A DNA stretch of 64,000 bases from Actinoallomurus soli (GTDB lineage Bacteria > Actinomycetota > Actinomycetes > Streptosporangiales > Streptosporangiaceae). A program made the position numbers and the translations under genes. The notes below the pieces were generated by a model. That model did not search any database. It was not told where the DNA came from and saw nothing but the letters and a program-made list of their open reading frames with translations. The stretch covers positions 601,760 to 665,759 of the forward strand of contig NZ_JAMXMV010000002.1 in the NCBI RefSeq assembly GCF_024055715.1. Reading direction: 5' to 3'. Positions 30,879-40,140 of this stretch are shown piece by piece. How positions within the stretch are numbered: the stretch's first letter is position 1; each line of letters begins with the position of its first letter.

Positions 30879-33218
30879 ATGAAGGCTGTGAAGTCCGAGC
30901 AGGTCGAGCCTCGACCGCACGGGCCACCCCTGCCGGCCGAAGTGACGAGTTTCGTGGGGCGTCGGCACGAGGTGGCCGAGGTCAAACGTCTCTTGTCCGC
31001 GTCACGGCTCGTCACCCTTTCCGGGGTCGGTGGCGTCGGCAAGACCCGGCTCGCCGCCCGGGTGGGCACACTCGTCCGCCGTGCCTTCCCCGATGGCGTG
31101 TGGCTGGTCGACCTCGCCGCCCTGGCCAATCCCGGCATGCTGACCCCGGTGGTGTGCGAGACCCTGCAGGTCGAGGCTTCCTCGGCCGATCCGCCGCTGC
31201 AGGTACTGATCGACCACATCTGCGACGCCCACGCGCTGTTGATCCTGGACAACTGCGAGCACCTCCTTCCGGAGGCCGCGCTGCTGGCCGAGACGTTGCT
31301 GCGCGCGTGTCCGCGCCTGCGGATCCTGGCCACCAGCCGCCAGGCCCTCGGCGTCGCCGGCGAGCAGACCCTCTCGATCTCCAGCCTGCCGGTGACCGGC
31401 CGCACCGTCACCGGACCGGACACCGCCCCTGACGGCGGGATCGTGGCCGGTGACGCCGTGCGGCTGTTCGCCGAACGCGCCGAGTCGGTCGTCCCCGGCT
31501 TCACCCTCACCCAGGACAACCTCCCCACCGTCGAACGCATCTGCCACCGCCTCGACGCGCTGCCGCTGGCCATCGAACTGGCCGCCGTACGCCTGCGCGC
31601 CCTGTCGGTCCACCAGCTCCTCGCCCGCCTCGACGACCGCTTCCGCCTCCTGACCTCCGGCTCCCGCGCCGTCCTGCCCCGCCACCAGACCCTGCGCGCC
31701 CTCATCGACTGGAGCTACGGCCTGTGCACCGAACCCGAACGCCTCCTCTGGGAACGCACCTCCGTCTTCTCCGGCGGCCTTGACCTCGAAGCCGCCGAAA
31801 CCGTCTGCGCCGGCGACGGCATCGACCGCGACGACATCCTCGAACTCGTCATCGGACTCGTCGACAAATCCATCCTCCTCCGCGAAGAACACTCCGGCAC
31901 CGTCCGCTACCGCCTCCTGGAGACCATCCGCCAATACGGCCGAGAACGCCTCCACGCCTCCGGCACCACCACCCGAGTCCAACAACGCCACCGCGACCAC
32001 TACCGCGACCTCATCACCCGAGCCGAACACGACTGGTTCGGACCCGACCAGGTCGCCTGGCTCGACCGGCTGCGAACCGAGCATCCCAACCTGCGCGCCG
32101 CCCTGGAGTACTCCTTCAGCACGGCGGACGAGAGCGCCGTCGGCTTGGAGATGGCCGCCGGCCTGCTGCATCACTGGATGGTCAACTATTACCTCACGGA
32201 GGGCCGCGGCTGGCTGGACCGCGGGCTCGCCGCCGGAACGGAACCGGGCGCCGTACGGGCCAAGGCCCTGTGCGCCGACGCCTGGATGGCCATCACGCAA
32301 GGGGAGTCCGGAGCCGCTCTGCGCATGCTGGACGAGGCCGGGAGCATCGGGGACCTTCTCGGATCGCGGTCCGTGGGCGCGTACGTCGCGCTGTTCCGCG
32401 GGATGGTCGCGATGTACGCGACGGACGCCGACTCGGCGATCCGGTACTACAAGGAGGCCGCCGCGGTTCACCGCCGGCTCGGTGACCGGAAGGGCCTGGC
32501 GCTCGGGCTGATCTGGCTCTGCCTCGCGTGTTCCTTCCAGGGGAGTTCGAAGTCCGCCCTCGAGTACGGGCAGGAGGGCCTGACCCTCTGCGACGCCGCC
32601 GGGGAGCGCTGGAACGGGGCGTACGCGACCATGGCGCTGGGCGTGGAGACCTGGCGAGAAGGCGACTTGAGAGGCGCGACGGAGCTGGTCAGGCGGAGTC
32701 TGCGCTCCCACCGGGACCTCGACGACCCGCTGGGCATGGGGGTCGACTTCGAGATCCTCGCCTGGGTCGCCACCGCGGAGAAGGACTACGAGCGGGCCGC
32801 CCGGCTCCTGGGAATCCTGCGGACGACCTGGCGGCTGATCGGCGCGCCGCCGTCCGGATGCGGCCACCTGGTCCGCTGCCACGAGGAGTGCGCGTCCCGT
32901 ACGCGGGCGGCCATGGGCGGCCATGCCTTCGCGACGGCCTGCGAGGCGGGCGCGGCGCTGCCCTTCGGCAACGCCCTCACCTACGCGCTGGGCGAGCGGC
33001 GGCTCCCGGTCGCCGACCCCGTCGGCTCACCCCTCACCCGCCGCGAGACGGAGATCGCCGATCTCGTCGCGGAAGGCATGAGCAACAAGGACATCGCGGC
33101 CAGGCTGGTGATCGCCCAGCGAACCGCCGAGGGCCACGTCGAGCACATCCTGAACAAACTGGGCTTCAACTCCCGCGCCCAGATCGGAGCCTGGGTGGGA
33201 AAGAGACGACCCAGGTAA
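30879..33218 (+). CDS. AfsR/LAL-like ATPase regulator with C-terminal LuxR HTH
   Basis: 779 residues. The Walker A loop LSGVGGVGKTRLAARV has GVGGVGKT at 49-56 and Walker B is LLILDNCEHLLPEA; CHRLDALPLAIELAAVRLRAL is the GxP-type ARC motif of NB-ARC ATPases. A helical TPR-like region follows (about 370-690). The C-terminal LuxR-type HTH is PLTRRETEIADLVAEGMSNKDIAARLVIAQRTAEGHVEHILNKLGF. ATG 30879 is preceded by GGGGCTCC rather than a strong site. It is a large ATP-dependent activator; its targets are not evident from the neighbours. Confidence 0.9.
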   Translation: MKAVKSEQVEPRPHGPPLPAEVTSFVGRRHEVAEVKRLLSASRLVTLSGVGGVGKTRLAARVGTLVRRAFPDGVWLVDLAALANPGMLTPVVCETLQVEASSADPPLQVLIDHICDAHALLILDNCEHLLPEAALLAETLLRACPRLRILATSRQALGVAGEQTLSISSLPVTGRTVTGPDTAPDGGIVAGDAVRLFAERAESVVPGFTLTQDNLPTVERICHRLDALPLAIELAAVRLRALSVHQLLARLDDRFRLLTSGSRAVLPRHQTLRALIDWSYGLCTEPERLLWERTSVFSGGLDLEAAETVCAGDGIDRDDILELVIGLVDKSILLREEHSGTVRYRLLETIRQYGRERLHASGTTTRVQQRHRDHYRDLITRAEHDWFGPDQVAWLDRLRTEHPNLRAALEYSFSTADESAVGLEMAAGLLHHWMVNYYLTEGRGWLDRGLAAGTEPGAVRAKALCADAWMAITQGESGAALRMLDEAGSIGDLLGSRSVGAYVALFRGMVAMYATDADSAIRYYKEAAAVHRRLGDRKGLALGLIWLCLACSFQGSSKSALEYGQEGLTLCDAAGERWNGAYATMALGVETWREGDLRGATELVRRSLRSHRDLDDPLGMGVDFEILAWVATAEKDYERAARLLGILRTTWRLIGAPPSGCGHLVRCHEECASRTRAAMGGHAFATACEAGAALPFGNALTYALGERRLPVADPVGSPLTRRETEIADLVAEGMSNKDIAARLVIAQRTAEGHVEHILNKLGFNSRAQIGAWVGKRRPR

Positions 33219-33225
33219 GGGGGAG

Positions 33226-33312
33226 GGGCGGATCCGGGGGCGGCAGCGTCCTGGCGACCGGAGGGATGCGCCCCGCTGGCGGGCGGATCCGGGGGCGGCA
33301 GCGTCCTGGCGA
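33226..33312. repeat. two direct copies of a 32-bp repeat
   Basis: GGGCGGATCCGGGGGCGGCA followed by GCGTCCTGGCGA occurs at 33226-33257 and again at 33281-33312, with a 55-bp period. It is between the LuxR-like stop and the convergent HATPase gene. Its role is unknown; it may be a local duplication. Confidence 0.75.
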
Positions 33313-33391
33313 GGGGGCCCGCCTTCCGGCCCCCGGATCCTTGCGAGGCATCAAACGGGTATCGCTGTGTTCTGTCCTCGGCCGCACCTCC

Positions 33392-33979
33392 TCACAGCTC
33401 GACTTCCAACTCCGGAAACGGCCGGTGGGTCCGTAGTTCGAACCAGACGAACTTCCCGGTCGCCGTACGCGCGGCGCCCCAGCGGCTGGACAGCATGCCC
33501 ACCAGGTGGAGCCCGCGCCCGCCTTCGTCGATCTCGCCGACGGGTCGTACCTGTGGCACCGACTCGGCGGCCTCGTCGTGCACTTCGAACCGCAGCCTGT
33601 CCTCTTCCGCGCACACGGTCAGCTGGATCTCTCCCCTGCCGTGGCGTACGGCGTTGGTGACGAGTTCGCTGACCAGGAGCTCGGCGGTGTCACGGTGGTC
33701 GCCGAGGCCCCAGTGCTCCAGCTGTTCGCCGGTGAGGCGGCGGGCGGGCGGCACCGCGGCGGTCGAGGAGGGGAGCGGCCACGAAGCGGTACCCCGGTCG
33801 CTCCCCGACTCCACGGAAGGGCGGGCGAACTCACCGCGGGGGACGGTGGCAGTCGGTCCACGCCGCTGATGAACGCCGCCGCTTCCGGGGGCGAGCGCGA
33901 CCTGCGGCGCCAAGGGGCGCCGCCACTGCGTGCTCGTGGGGGTCCTCACGGGGGTGCCGGCGAGGCTGAGCCGGTTCAC
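33392..33979 (-). CDS. HATPase_c_2 anti-sigma-kinase-like ATP-binding protein
   Basis: 195 residues from GTG 33979 (GGAAGGCGG upstream); an alternative GTG at 34033 exists and the exact start is uncertain. ATP-binding motifs of the GHKL/SpoIIAB-like family appear as the N-box AELLVSELVTNAVRHGRGEIQ and the G1 region GGRGLHLVGMLSSRWG. The first 70 residues are low-complexity and probably disordered. Such proteins bind sigma factors or STAS proteins and often act with PP2C phosphatases; the STAS protein at 12923 lacks the phosphorylatable Ser and is a speculative partner. Confidence 0.8.
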   Translation of the reverse strand: MNRLSLAGTPVRTPTSTQWRRPLAPQVALAPGSGGVHQRRGPTATVPRGEFARPSVESGSDRGTASWPLPSSTAAVPPARRLTGEQLEHWGLGDHRDTAELLVSELVTNAVRHGRGEIQLTVCAEEDRLRFEVHDEAAESVPQVRPVGEIDEGGRGLHLVGMLSSRWGAARTATGKFVWFELRTHRPFPELEVEL

Positions 33980-34240
33980 GGCGTCCGCCTTCCCTGGCGC
34001 AGCGGCCGTTCTCGTCCCGCGAGGAGCGCGCACCTGCCCGCGTCACCACGGGGGACATCCGCGGGCGGGCACGTGGCCTGCTGCTGACACATCGTCTCGT
34101 ACTTTCGGTCATCGCCGAGTCGGCCTGAATCGGCGTATGACACGAGCATCTCCCCTGAGACCACGCCTTCGTGACGGGACAAATCCCCATCTCGCTACGT
34201 ATTCCACGTAGTCGCCTCGTCACGAAGACGGACAGGGCGG

Positions 34241-34606
34241 CTAGGCGCGGTTCCGTACGAGGGCGTTCCGGTCCATGGTCGCGATCAGCAGGTTGAGGAT
34301 CACGATCACCGCGCAGACGAGGGCCGAACGCCCATGGTGCAGCGCGTACAGAGCGGCGACGGCCGCGCCGAACACGACCACCTTGACGAACAGGACGCCG
34401 GCGAGCGGCAGCCGGATCCTGGCCCTCGGCGCGGCGAAGAGTCCCCACACCACGGCGGCGACCAGGGGAAGGACCACCGCCAGGACGACGCTCAGGACCA
34501 CCCCGTCACCGGCTTCGGCGCCCCACCAGGCGAGCACGGCCAGCGCCAGGAGCTCCAGCAGGAACGCCAGGCCCTCATTCACCGCATGCAACGGACGGGG
34601 GATCAT
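34241..34606 (-). CDS. DUF2568 (YrdB-like) membrane protein
   Basis: 121 residues from ATG 34606, with AAGGAGAG 6 nt upstream. Four hydrophobic helices are visible: LAFLLELLALAVLAWWG, VVLSVVLAVVLPLVAAVVWGLF, LAGVLFVKVVVFGAAVAALYAL and ALVCAVIVILNLLI. The N-terminal PRPLHAVNEGLAFLLEL is typical of DUF2568. Function unknown; cell-membrane location is clear. Confidence 0.82.
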   Translation of the reverse strand: MIPRPLHAVNEGLAFLLELLALAVLAWWGAEAGDGVVLSVVLAVVLPLVAAVVWGLFAAPRARIRLPLAGVLFVKVVVFGAAVAALYALHHGRSALVCAVIVILNLLIATMDRNALVRNRA

Positions 34607-34776
34607 CGCACTCTCCTTCTCAGCTGCCCGAAGCCTACGGCTCCCGATCACCGGAAGTGGCGCGCGCTGTCGCGGCGGGCGGCTGGGCAAGGGTGGGTAA
34701 ACGGTGGTCGACTGATCGACGAGGGGGGCTCGTCGGTGATCGATCACGAAGCACCCTCTGTGCTGTCAATAGCAGG

Positions 34777-35991
34777 GTGTCATCGCTCACTCTCCCGCGA
34801 GGTCGACGGCTTCCGCCGGTCGTCGGCACCCTGCTCGTCTCACTGGCCGTCCTGGCCGCGCCGCCCGCGAAGGCCGACCCGGCTTTGGCGCACCCACGGC
34901 TCTCGGTCGTTCCCGCCTGCGGCGCCCCGGCCAACGGCCGGATGGCCTGCCTGGCCCTCGTGCGCGCCGACGTCGCCCCGCAGCAAGGGATGCTGAAGTC
35001 GGCGGCTCCGCCCGGCATCGGGCCGGCCGCCCTGCAGAGCGCCTACGGCCTGCCCGCGGCGACGGGCGGGAGCGGGCAGACGGTCGCGATCGTCGTCGCC
35101 TACGACAACCCGCGGGCGGAGGCGGACCTGGCCACCTACCGGGCGCAGTACGGGCTGCCGCCCTGCACCGGCGCCGACGGCTGCCTGCGGAAGGTCGACC
35201 AGAACGGCGGGACCCGGCTGCCGGCGGCGGACATCGGGTGGGGCGAGGAGGCGGCCCTGGACCTGGACATGGTCTCGGCGGCCTGCCCGAACTGCCGGAT
35301 CCTCCTCATCGAGGCGAACGAGGCGGACATGGAGTCGCTCGGCGCCGGCGTCAACACGGCCGTGCGCCTGGGCGCGCGTTACATCTCCAACAGCTACGGC
35401 GGGCGTGAGGACTCCTCGGCCACCCGATACGACACCGCGTATTTCACCCATCCGGGCGTGGCGATCACGGCCGCGTCGGGGGACAGCGGGTACGGAACCA
35501 TGTATCCGGCGACCTCACCGCGGGTGACCGCGGTCGGCGGCACGTCTCTGCGCTCGGCGGGCGGGTCACGCGGCTGGGCGGAGGTCGCGTGGAGCGGAGC
35601 GGGGTCCGGCTGCTCCGCGTTCACGGCCAAGCCCGGCCGGCAGCGGGACGCCGGCTGCGCGCGCCGGACGATCACCGACGTGTCCGCCGTCGCCGATCCG
35701 GCCACGGGCGTCGCGGTCTACGACACGTACGGCGTCGGCGGCTGGCTGGTCGTCGGCGGTACGAGCGCCTCCGCCCCGATCATCGCCGCGGCGTACGCGC
35801 TGGCCGGCCCGCCGCCCGAGGGCAGTGACCCGGCCTCCTTCCCGTACGCGCACGCAAGCGCGCTCCACGACGTGACGTCCGGGAGCAACGGCTCCTGCGC
35901 TCCGGCGTACCTGTGCAACGCGGGGCCCGGCTACGACGGTCCCACGGGTCTGGGCACCCCGAACGGCGTCACGGCCTTCCAGGCCGGGTGA
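34777..35991 (+). CDS. secreted S53 (sedolisin-like) serine-carboxyl peptidase
   Basis: 404 residues from GTG 34777 (VSSLTLPRGRRL..LVSLAVLAAPPAKA is the signal peptide). The S53 charge relay Glu/Asp is seen in GWGEEAALDLDMVSA (E158/D162) and the nucleophile in VGGTSASAPIIAAAY. AYDNPRAEADLATYRAQYGLPPC is the start of the catalytic domain. It lacks the long N-terminal pro-domain of classic kumamolisins, so it may be a mini-form or depend on another protein for folding. The usual Asp of the oxyanion hole is within AASGDSGYG. No ribosome site is strong before this GTG. Confidence 0.85.
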   Translation: MSSLTLPRGRRLPPVVGTLLVSLAVLAAPPAKADPALAHPRLSVVPACGAPANGRMACLALVRADVAPQQGMLKSAAPPGIGPAALQSAYGLPAATGGSGQTVAIVVAYDNPRAEADLATYRAQYGLPPCTGADGCLRKVDQNGGTRLPAADIGWGEEAALDLDMVSAACPNCRILLIEANEADMESLGAGVNTAVRLGARYISNSYGGREDSSATRYDTAYFTHPGVAITAASGDSGYGTMYPATSPRVTAVGGTSLRSAGGSRGWAEVAWSGAGSGCSAFTAKPGRQRDAGCARRTITDVSAVADPATGVAVYDTYGVGGWLVVGGTSASAPIIAAAYALAGPPPEGSDPASFPYAHASALHDVTSGSNGSCAPAYLCNAGPGYDGPTGLGTPNGVTAFQAG

Positions 35992-36121
35992 GCGAGGGCC
36001 GCCGAACGAGTCGGCGGCCCGGATCCCGTCTCGACGGGTCGCTGATAGGCCCTCCGGTCGTGGTCGCCCGCATCGGTACCGGCCTCATGGCAGGAGGGCC
36101 GTCTCCGCCGCGGAACTCCTC

Positions 36122-36550
36122 TCACCGGTGACGCCAGAACCCACCGCCGCCACCACCGCCGGGACCGTACCCGCCGCCCCCGCCGGGACCGTACCCGCCG
36201 CCCGGACCGAACCCGCCGCCGGGGCCGGGACCGTACCCGCCTCGACGGCGGCCGGGGCCGAACCCACCGCCCCCGCCGGGACCGTACCCGCCGCCACCGC
36301 GGCCGTACCCGCCGCCACCGCCGCCACGGCCGTGGCGGTGATGCCGGTGGTACCGATGGTGCCTGTGGCGATGGCGTCGGTGGTGGTCGGACGCGGCCAC
36401 GTTGCCGACGTTGCCCTGGGCCGTGGCCGCCGTCCGGCTGTTGGTGGACGTCACCGCGCCGTTCTGGGCCATCGCGGGCGACGCGAGCATCAGTGCGCTC
36501 GCGGTCGCGGCGGTGGCAAGGCCGGAAGCGACCCACTTCTTCCTCGACAC
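36122..36550 (-). CDS. secreted Gly/His/Arg-rich low-complexity protein
   Basis: 142 residues from GTG 36550 (AAGGAGG 6-7 nt upstream). Signal peptide RKKWVASGLATAATASALMLASPAMA, cleaved near 30. A short Ala/Thr/Asn segment leads into a His/Arg-rich stretch (DHHRRHRHRHHRYHRHHRH) and then GGGYG/GPGGG repeats up to GGGFWRHR. The His block could bind metal; no family assigned. It has the same layout as the neighbour at 36831-37469, whose signal peptide is alike (SGLAAAAVASGLLMAAPAYA). Confidence 0.7.
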   Translation of the reverse strand: MSRKKWVASGLATAATASALMLASPAMAQNGAVTSTNSRTAATAQGNVGNVAASDHHRRHRHRHHRYHRHHRHGRGGGGGGYGRGGGGYGPGGGGGFGPGRRRGGYGPGPGGGFGPGGGYGPGGGGGYGPGGGGGGGFWRHR

Positions 36551-36755
36551 GTTCAGCCTCCTTTTCGTCAAGAGCGCATGACGTTTTGAAGTGATGACCG
36601 TCTCGGTCGCGCTTGCGGGAGGCCTACGCATCAACCATTATTGCTGCGCAACCTGGAGATAACACAATGAGCCAGTAAGGGCTCCACAAATCCCCGCCAT
36701 GATAGACCGCTCCTATTGCGCCCTGAGCGGCCGGACGGAGGCGGGCCCGCACAGG

Positions 36756-36787
36756 TCGAGGGCACAGGCGGTTGCCTGTGCCCTCGA
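36756..36787 (-). terminator. strong hairpin after the Arg/Glu-rich gene
   Basis: Perfect 14-bp stem TCGAGGGCACAGGC/GCCTGTGCCCTCGA with GGTT loop, 44 nt past the stop at 36831. Confidence 0.7.
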
Positions 36788-36830
36788 ATCGATTGATCCG
36801 GATGGCGTTTCCGGACCGCTCCTCGATCAC

Positions 36831-37469
36831 TCAGTCGGTGGGAATACCCTCGCCCACGCCGGTCCGGCCGCGCTCCTCCACGCCGGTCCGGCCGCGCTCG
36901 GACATGCCGGTTCGACCGCGCTCCTCCACGCCCGTCCGGCCGCGTTCCTGCGGTCCGAATCGGGTCCGCTCGGTGATGCCGCGCTCATGAGGCACTCGAC
37001 CGCGCTCGGACACGCCGGTGCGCGTTCTCTCGCTGATGCCGCCGCGCTCGCGGGGGAGCTCCTCCCGGCCGCGCTCGGTGCGCGGCAGGCCGCCCCGGGT
37101 CCTCTCGTACTCCCGGCCGTACCGGCCGTAGCTCCTGCCTCTGGGGTGCTCCTCCCGGCGGAACTCACGCCCCGGGCGCATGCGCTCGCGCTCGCGCATG
37201 CGCCCGTGCTCGCCGCGCATGCGCCCGTGCTCGCCGCGCATGCGCTCGCGTTCGCGCATGCGCTCGCGTTCGCGCATGCGCTCGCGTTCGCGGCGCCGCC
37301 GGCCGTCGTCGCCGGGCAGGGCGGAGACGACTTCCGCCGCCGTGGCCGCCACGACCTGGCTGCCGGTCGAGGGCGCGGTACGGGTCTGGGCGTATGCGGG
37401 CGCGGCCATGAGGAGACCGCTCGCCACTGCTGCGGCCGCCAGGCCGCTAACGGACGCTTTCCTCACCAC
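36831..37469 (-). CDS. secreted Arg/Glu-rich repeat protein
   Basis: 212 residues from GTG 37469 (AAAGGAGG 7 nt upstream). The signal peptide RKASVSGLAAAAVASGLLMAAPAYA is followed by repeats: RERERMRERERMRERERMRG, two GEHGRMR units, and later GRTGVEERGRTGMSERGRTG and VEERGRTGVGEG. Highly charged, presumably disordered and extracellular. No family recognised. It shares upstream ribosome-site style and signal peptide with 36122-36550, and the region between them is AT-richer than the rest, pointing to a paired expression unit of secreted matrix-like proteins. Confidence 0.7.
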   Translation of the reverse strand: MVRKASVSGLAAAAVASGLLMAAPAYAQTRTAPSTGSQVVAATAAEVVSALPGDDGRRRRERERMRERERMRERERMRGEHGRMRGEHGRMRERERMRPGREFRREEHPRGRSYGRYGREYERTRGGLPRTERGREELPRERGGISERTRTGVSERGRVPHERGITERTRFGPQERGRTGVEERGRTGMSERGRTGVEERGRTGVGEGIPTD

Positions 37470-37731
37470 AGTCGTGCCTCCTTTGAATCGGAATGGCATA
37501 GAGCCTGAAACACGACGGCCCTGGAATCACTAAGCCGGGCGCGCCGCAATTGCCATCATCCCTCGGTAATCGGCGCGCACCATCACTAATAGGTAATATG
37601 TCGCCAAACACGGTGCCTATAGATTTTTTCTATCGCTCGGGCGACGAACGGCCGTACGCGCCGAAACGGCCCGCCCTGACAGGCCGTCCCGGGCGGGCCG
37701 GCGACGGCGTGTCAATGCCCGGTCTCTCGGT

Positions 37732-38724
37732 TCAGGAGAAGGACGTCGGCGGCCGGGTCAGCCTGCGCCCGAGTTCCCGCACCCGGTCGGAGATCTCCGG
37801 CGGCGCGTCGAGCGTGAACGCGGCGCCGAGGGCCGCGATCGCGGCGATGTACTGCACGACCAGGTGGGCGGAGTCCGCGCTGAGACGGATCGCGCACCCC
37901 TCGGCCCCGCGGTCCTCGATCTCGCCGCGGATCGCGGCGAACAGGCCCGCCCGTACGGCGCCGGCGGGCAGCCGGACCGTCATCCGCGCGGTGTACCGGT
38001 AGGACGCGCCCGCGAGGACGCGGGTGAGGTAGGCGGCGGGGTCCGGCACCGGCAGCTCGCGCGGTTCGAACCGGGCGTGCGCGGGCGTCGGGTGTTCGAT
38101 CCGGTCGGCGCGGAACGTACGCCAGTCCGCCCGGCCGGTGTCCCACGCGATCAGGTACCACCGTCCGCGCAGGGTGACCAGGTGGTGCGGCTCGACCCGG
38201 CGGGCGCCGGCCTCGTCCGCGCGGTTCCGGTAGTCGAAGGACAGCAGCCGGCGGTCGCGGCGGCACGCCGCGATCACGGCGAGGACGTCAGGGGCGACGC
38301 GTGGCACGTCGCCGTGCCGCACGGCGACGGCGGCGTCGCTCAGCGCGGCCAGGCGGGGCCGCAGCCGGGCGGGCAGCACCTGTTCGAGCTTGGCGAGCGC
38401 CCGCGCGGAGCTGTCCTCGATCCCGGCCACGCTGCCGTCCGCGGCCGTCACCAGACCGAGCGCGACGGCGATCGCCTCGTCGTCGTCCAGCAGCAGCGGC
38501 GGGAGGTTGCGGCCGGAGACGAGCCGGTAGCCGCCGGCCGTACCGGTGACGCCCTCCACCGGGTAGTCGAGCGCGCGCAGCCGGCTGACGTCGCGGCGCA
38601 GCGTGCGGTCGGTGACGCCCAGGCGTTCGGCCAGTTCGGCTCCGGACCATTCTCGCCTGCTCTGCAGCAGCGACAGCAGGCGCAGCAGCCGGCCGGGCAG
38701 GTCCTTGCGGGGCGTCTCGGTCAC
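37732..38724 (-). CDS. YafY-type WYL-domain transcriptional regulator (second)
   Basis: 330 residues from GTG 38724. The HTH_11 domain is LPGRLLRLLSLLQSRREWSGAELAERLGVTDRTLRRDVSRLRALDYPVEG (9-58), followed by a WYL core with LLSFDYRNRADEAGARRVEPHHLVTLRGRWYLIAWDTGRADWRTFRADRIEHP. There is no good ribosome site, so a leaderless start is possible. It is divergent from the FAD oxidase gene (63 bp between starts) and is the likely regulator. Confidence 0.88.
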   Translation of the reverse strand: MTETPRKDLPGRLLRLLSLLQSRREWSGAELAERLGVTDRTLRRDVSRLRALDYPVEGVTGTAGGYRLVSGRNLPPLLLDDDEAIAVALGLVTAADGSVAGIEDSSARALAKLEQVLPARLRPRLAALSDAAVAVRHGDVPRVAPDVLAVIAACRRDRRLLSFDYRNRADEAGARRVEPHHLVTLRGRWYLIAWDTGRADWRTFRADRIEHPTPAHARFEPRELPVPDPAAYLTRVLAGASYRYTARMTVRLPAGAVRAGLFAAIRGEIEDRGAEGCAIRLSADSAHLVVQYIAAIAALGAAFTLDAPPEISDRVRELGRRLTRPPTSFS

Positions 38725-38787
38725 GGATACCAGGTTCGCATCCCTTCCGGACAGGATGTGTCCGGAAGTCCCCCTACGGTGGCGGGC

Positions 38788-40140
38788 ATGAGCGAGACGA
38801 CGAGGGACGGCCTCGACCGGCTGCGGGCCCGGACGCGCGGACCGGTCCACCTGCCCGGGACCGACGGCTACGACGGCGAACGCCTCGGGTTCCAGCGGCT
38901 GGACCCGCACCGGCCCGCGGTGATCGTGGGAGCGGCCGCGGCGGAGGACGTACGGGCCGCGGTCGAGTACGCCGCGGCGCACGGGCTGCGCGTCGCGGTC
39001 CAGGCCACCGGGCACGGGCTGGGCCGGGCGCTGCGGGACGGCGTGCTGATCACCACCCGCCGCATGTCCGAGGTCCGGGTGGACCCGGAGTCCCGTACGG
39101 CGTGGGTGGGGGCCGGGACGGCCTGGCGTGACGTGGTCGAGGCGGCCGCCCCGTACGGTCTGGCCCCGCTGTCCGGAAGCTTTCCCGGTGTCGGGGCGGT
39201 CTCCTACACGCTCGGCGGCGGCATCGGCCTGGTGGCGCGCCGCCACGGCTTCGCCGCCGACCACGTGCGCCGGATCGACCTGGTCACCGCGGACGGGCGG
39301 CTCCGTACGGTCACGGCGGCCTCCGAGCCGGACCTGTTCTGGGCGCTGCGCGGCGGCGGCCGCGGCTTCGGGGTGGTCACCGGGATGGAGATCGGGCTAC
39401 TGCCGATCACCCGGATGTTCGGCGGCGGCCTGTACTTCGACGTCGCGGAGACGCCGGACGCGCCGGAGACCTGGCGGCGGTGGACGGCGACGGTGCCGGA
39501 GGAGCTGACGTCGGGTATGACGGTGCTGTCCTACCCGGACCTGCCGATGGTGCCCGAGGAGCTGCGCGGCCGGCACGTCGCGCACGTCCAGGTCGCCCAC
39601 CTGGGCGGCGAGGCGGAGGGGCGGGAGCTGGTCGAGCCGCTGCGCGCCCTCGGCCCGCGCCTGCGCGACTCGCTGCGCGAACTGCCCTACACCGAGGGCG
39701 GCACGATCTTCGCCGAGCCGGACCGGCCGCACGCGTACCGGTCACGGAACCACCTGCTGCGCGCGCTCGACCCGGGGGCGCTCGCCGCGCTGATCGCCTC
39801 GGCCGGTCCGGCGGCGCCGGTGATGTGCGTCATCGGGCTCCGGCACCTCGGCGGCGCGCTGGCGCGGCTGCCGGAGATCCCGAACGCCGTCGGGCACCGG
39901 GAGGCCGCCTACCTGCTGAACGTCCTGTCCCCCGTCGAACCGGGCGAGGAGGACAAGGTGCGCGCCCTGCACGAGGAGCTCCTCGCGCCGTTCGCCGCCG
40001 ACGCGCTGGGCCGTTCCCTGAACTTCGGTTACGGGCCGCCGGAGGAGGACGAGTCGGCTGCGGCGTTCGGCCCGGAGACCCACCGGCGGCTGGCCGGGCT
40101 CAGGGCCGCTTGCGACCCGGACGGCGTCTTCGACGTCTAG
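38788..40140 (+). CDS. FAD-linked oxidase, berberine-bridge-like
   Basis: 450 residues from ATG 38788. The FAD_binding_4 region has AVQATGHGLGRALRDGVLITTRRMSEV and GSFPGVGAVSYTLGGGIGLVARRHG, and a C-terminal BBE segment ends NFGYGPPEED..CDPDGVFDV. The TGHG His could attach FAD covalently; a second Cys link is not evident. Oxidises a secondary metabolite, sugar or other alcohol; substrate unknown. The last four bases overlap the convergent LigB gene. Divergent from the WYL regulator. Confidence 0.86.
   Translation: MSETTRDGLDRLRARTRGPVHLPGTDGYDGERLGFQRLDPHRPAVIVGAAAAEDVRAAVEYAAAHGLRVAVQATGHGLGRALRDGVLITTRRMSEVRVDPESRTAWVGAGTAWRDVVEAAAPYGLAPLSGSFPGVGAVSYTLGGGIGLVARRHGFAADHVRRIDLVTADGRLRTVTAASEPDLFWALRGGGRGFGVVTGMEIGLLPITRMFGGGLYFDVAETPDAPETWRRWTATVPEELTSGMTVLSYPDLPMVPEELRGRHVAHVQVAHLGGEAEGRELVEPLRALGPRLRDSLRELPYTEGGTIFAEPDRPHAYRSRNHLLRALDPGALAALIASAGPAAPVMCVIGLRHLGGALARLPEIPNAVGHREAAYLLNVLSPVEPGEEDKVRALHEELLAPFAADALGRSLNFGYGPPEEDESAAAFGPETHRRLAGLRAACDPDGVFDV

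Noticed and set aside
36122..37469. CRISPR or tandem DNA array in the repetitive stretch
   Set aside because: Repeats follow codon structure of low-complexity proteins (GGYG, RERM, GRTGVEER) with no spacers of constant length.
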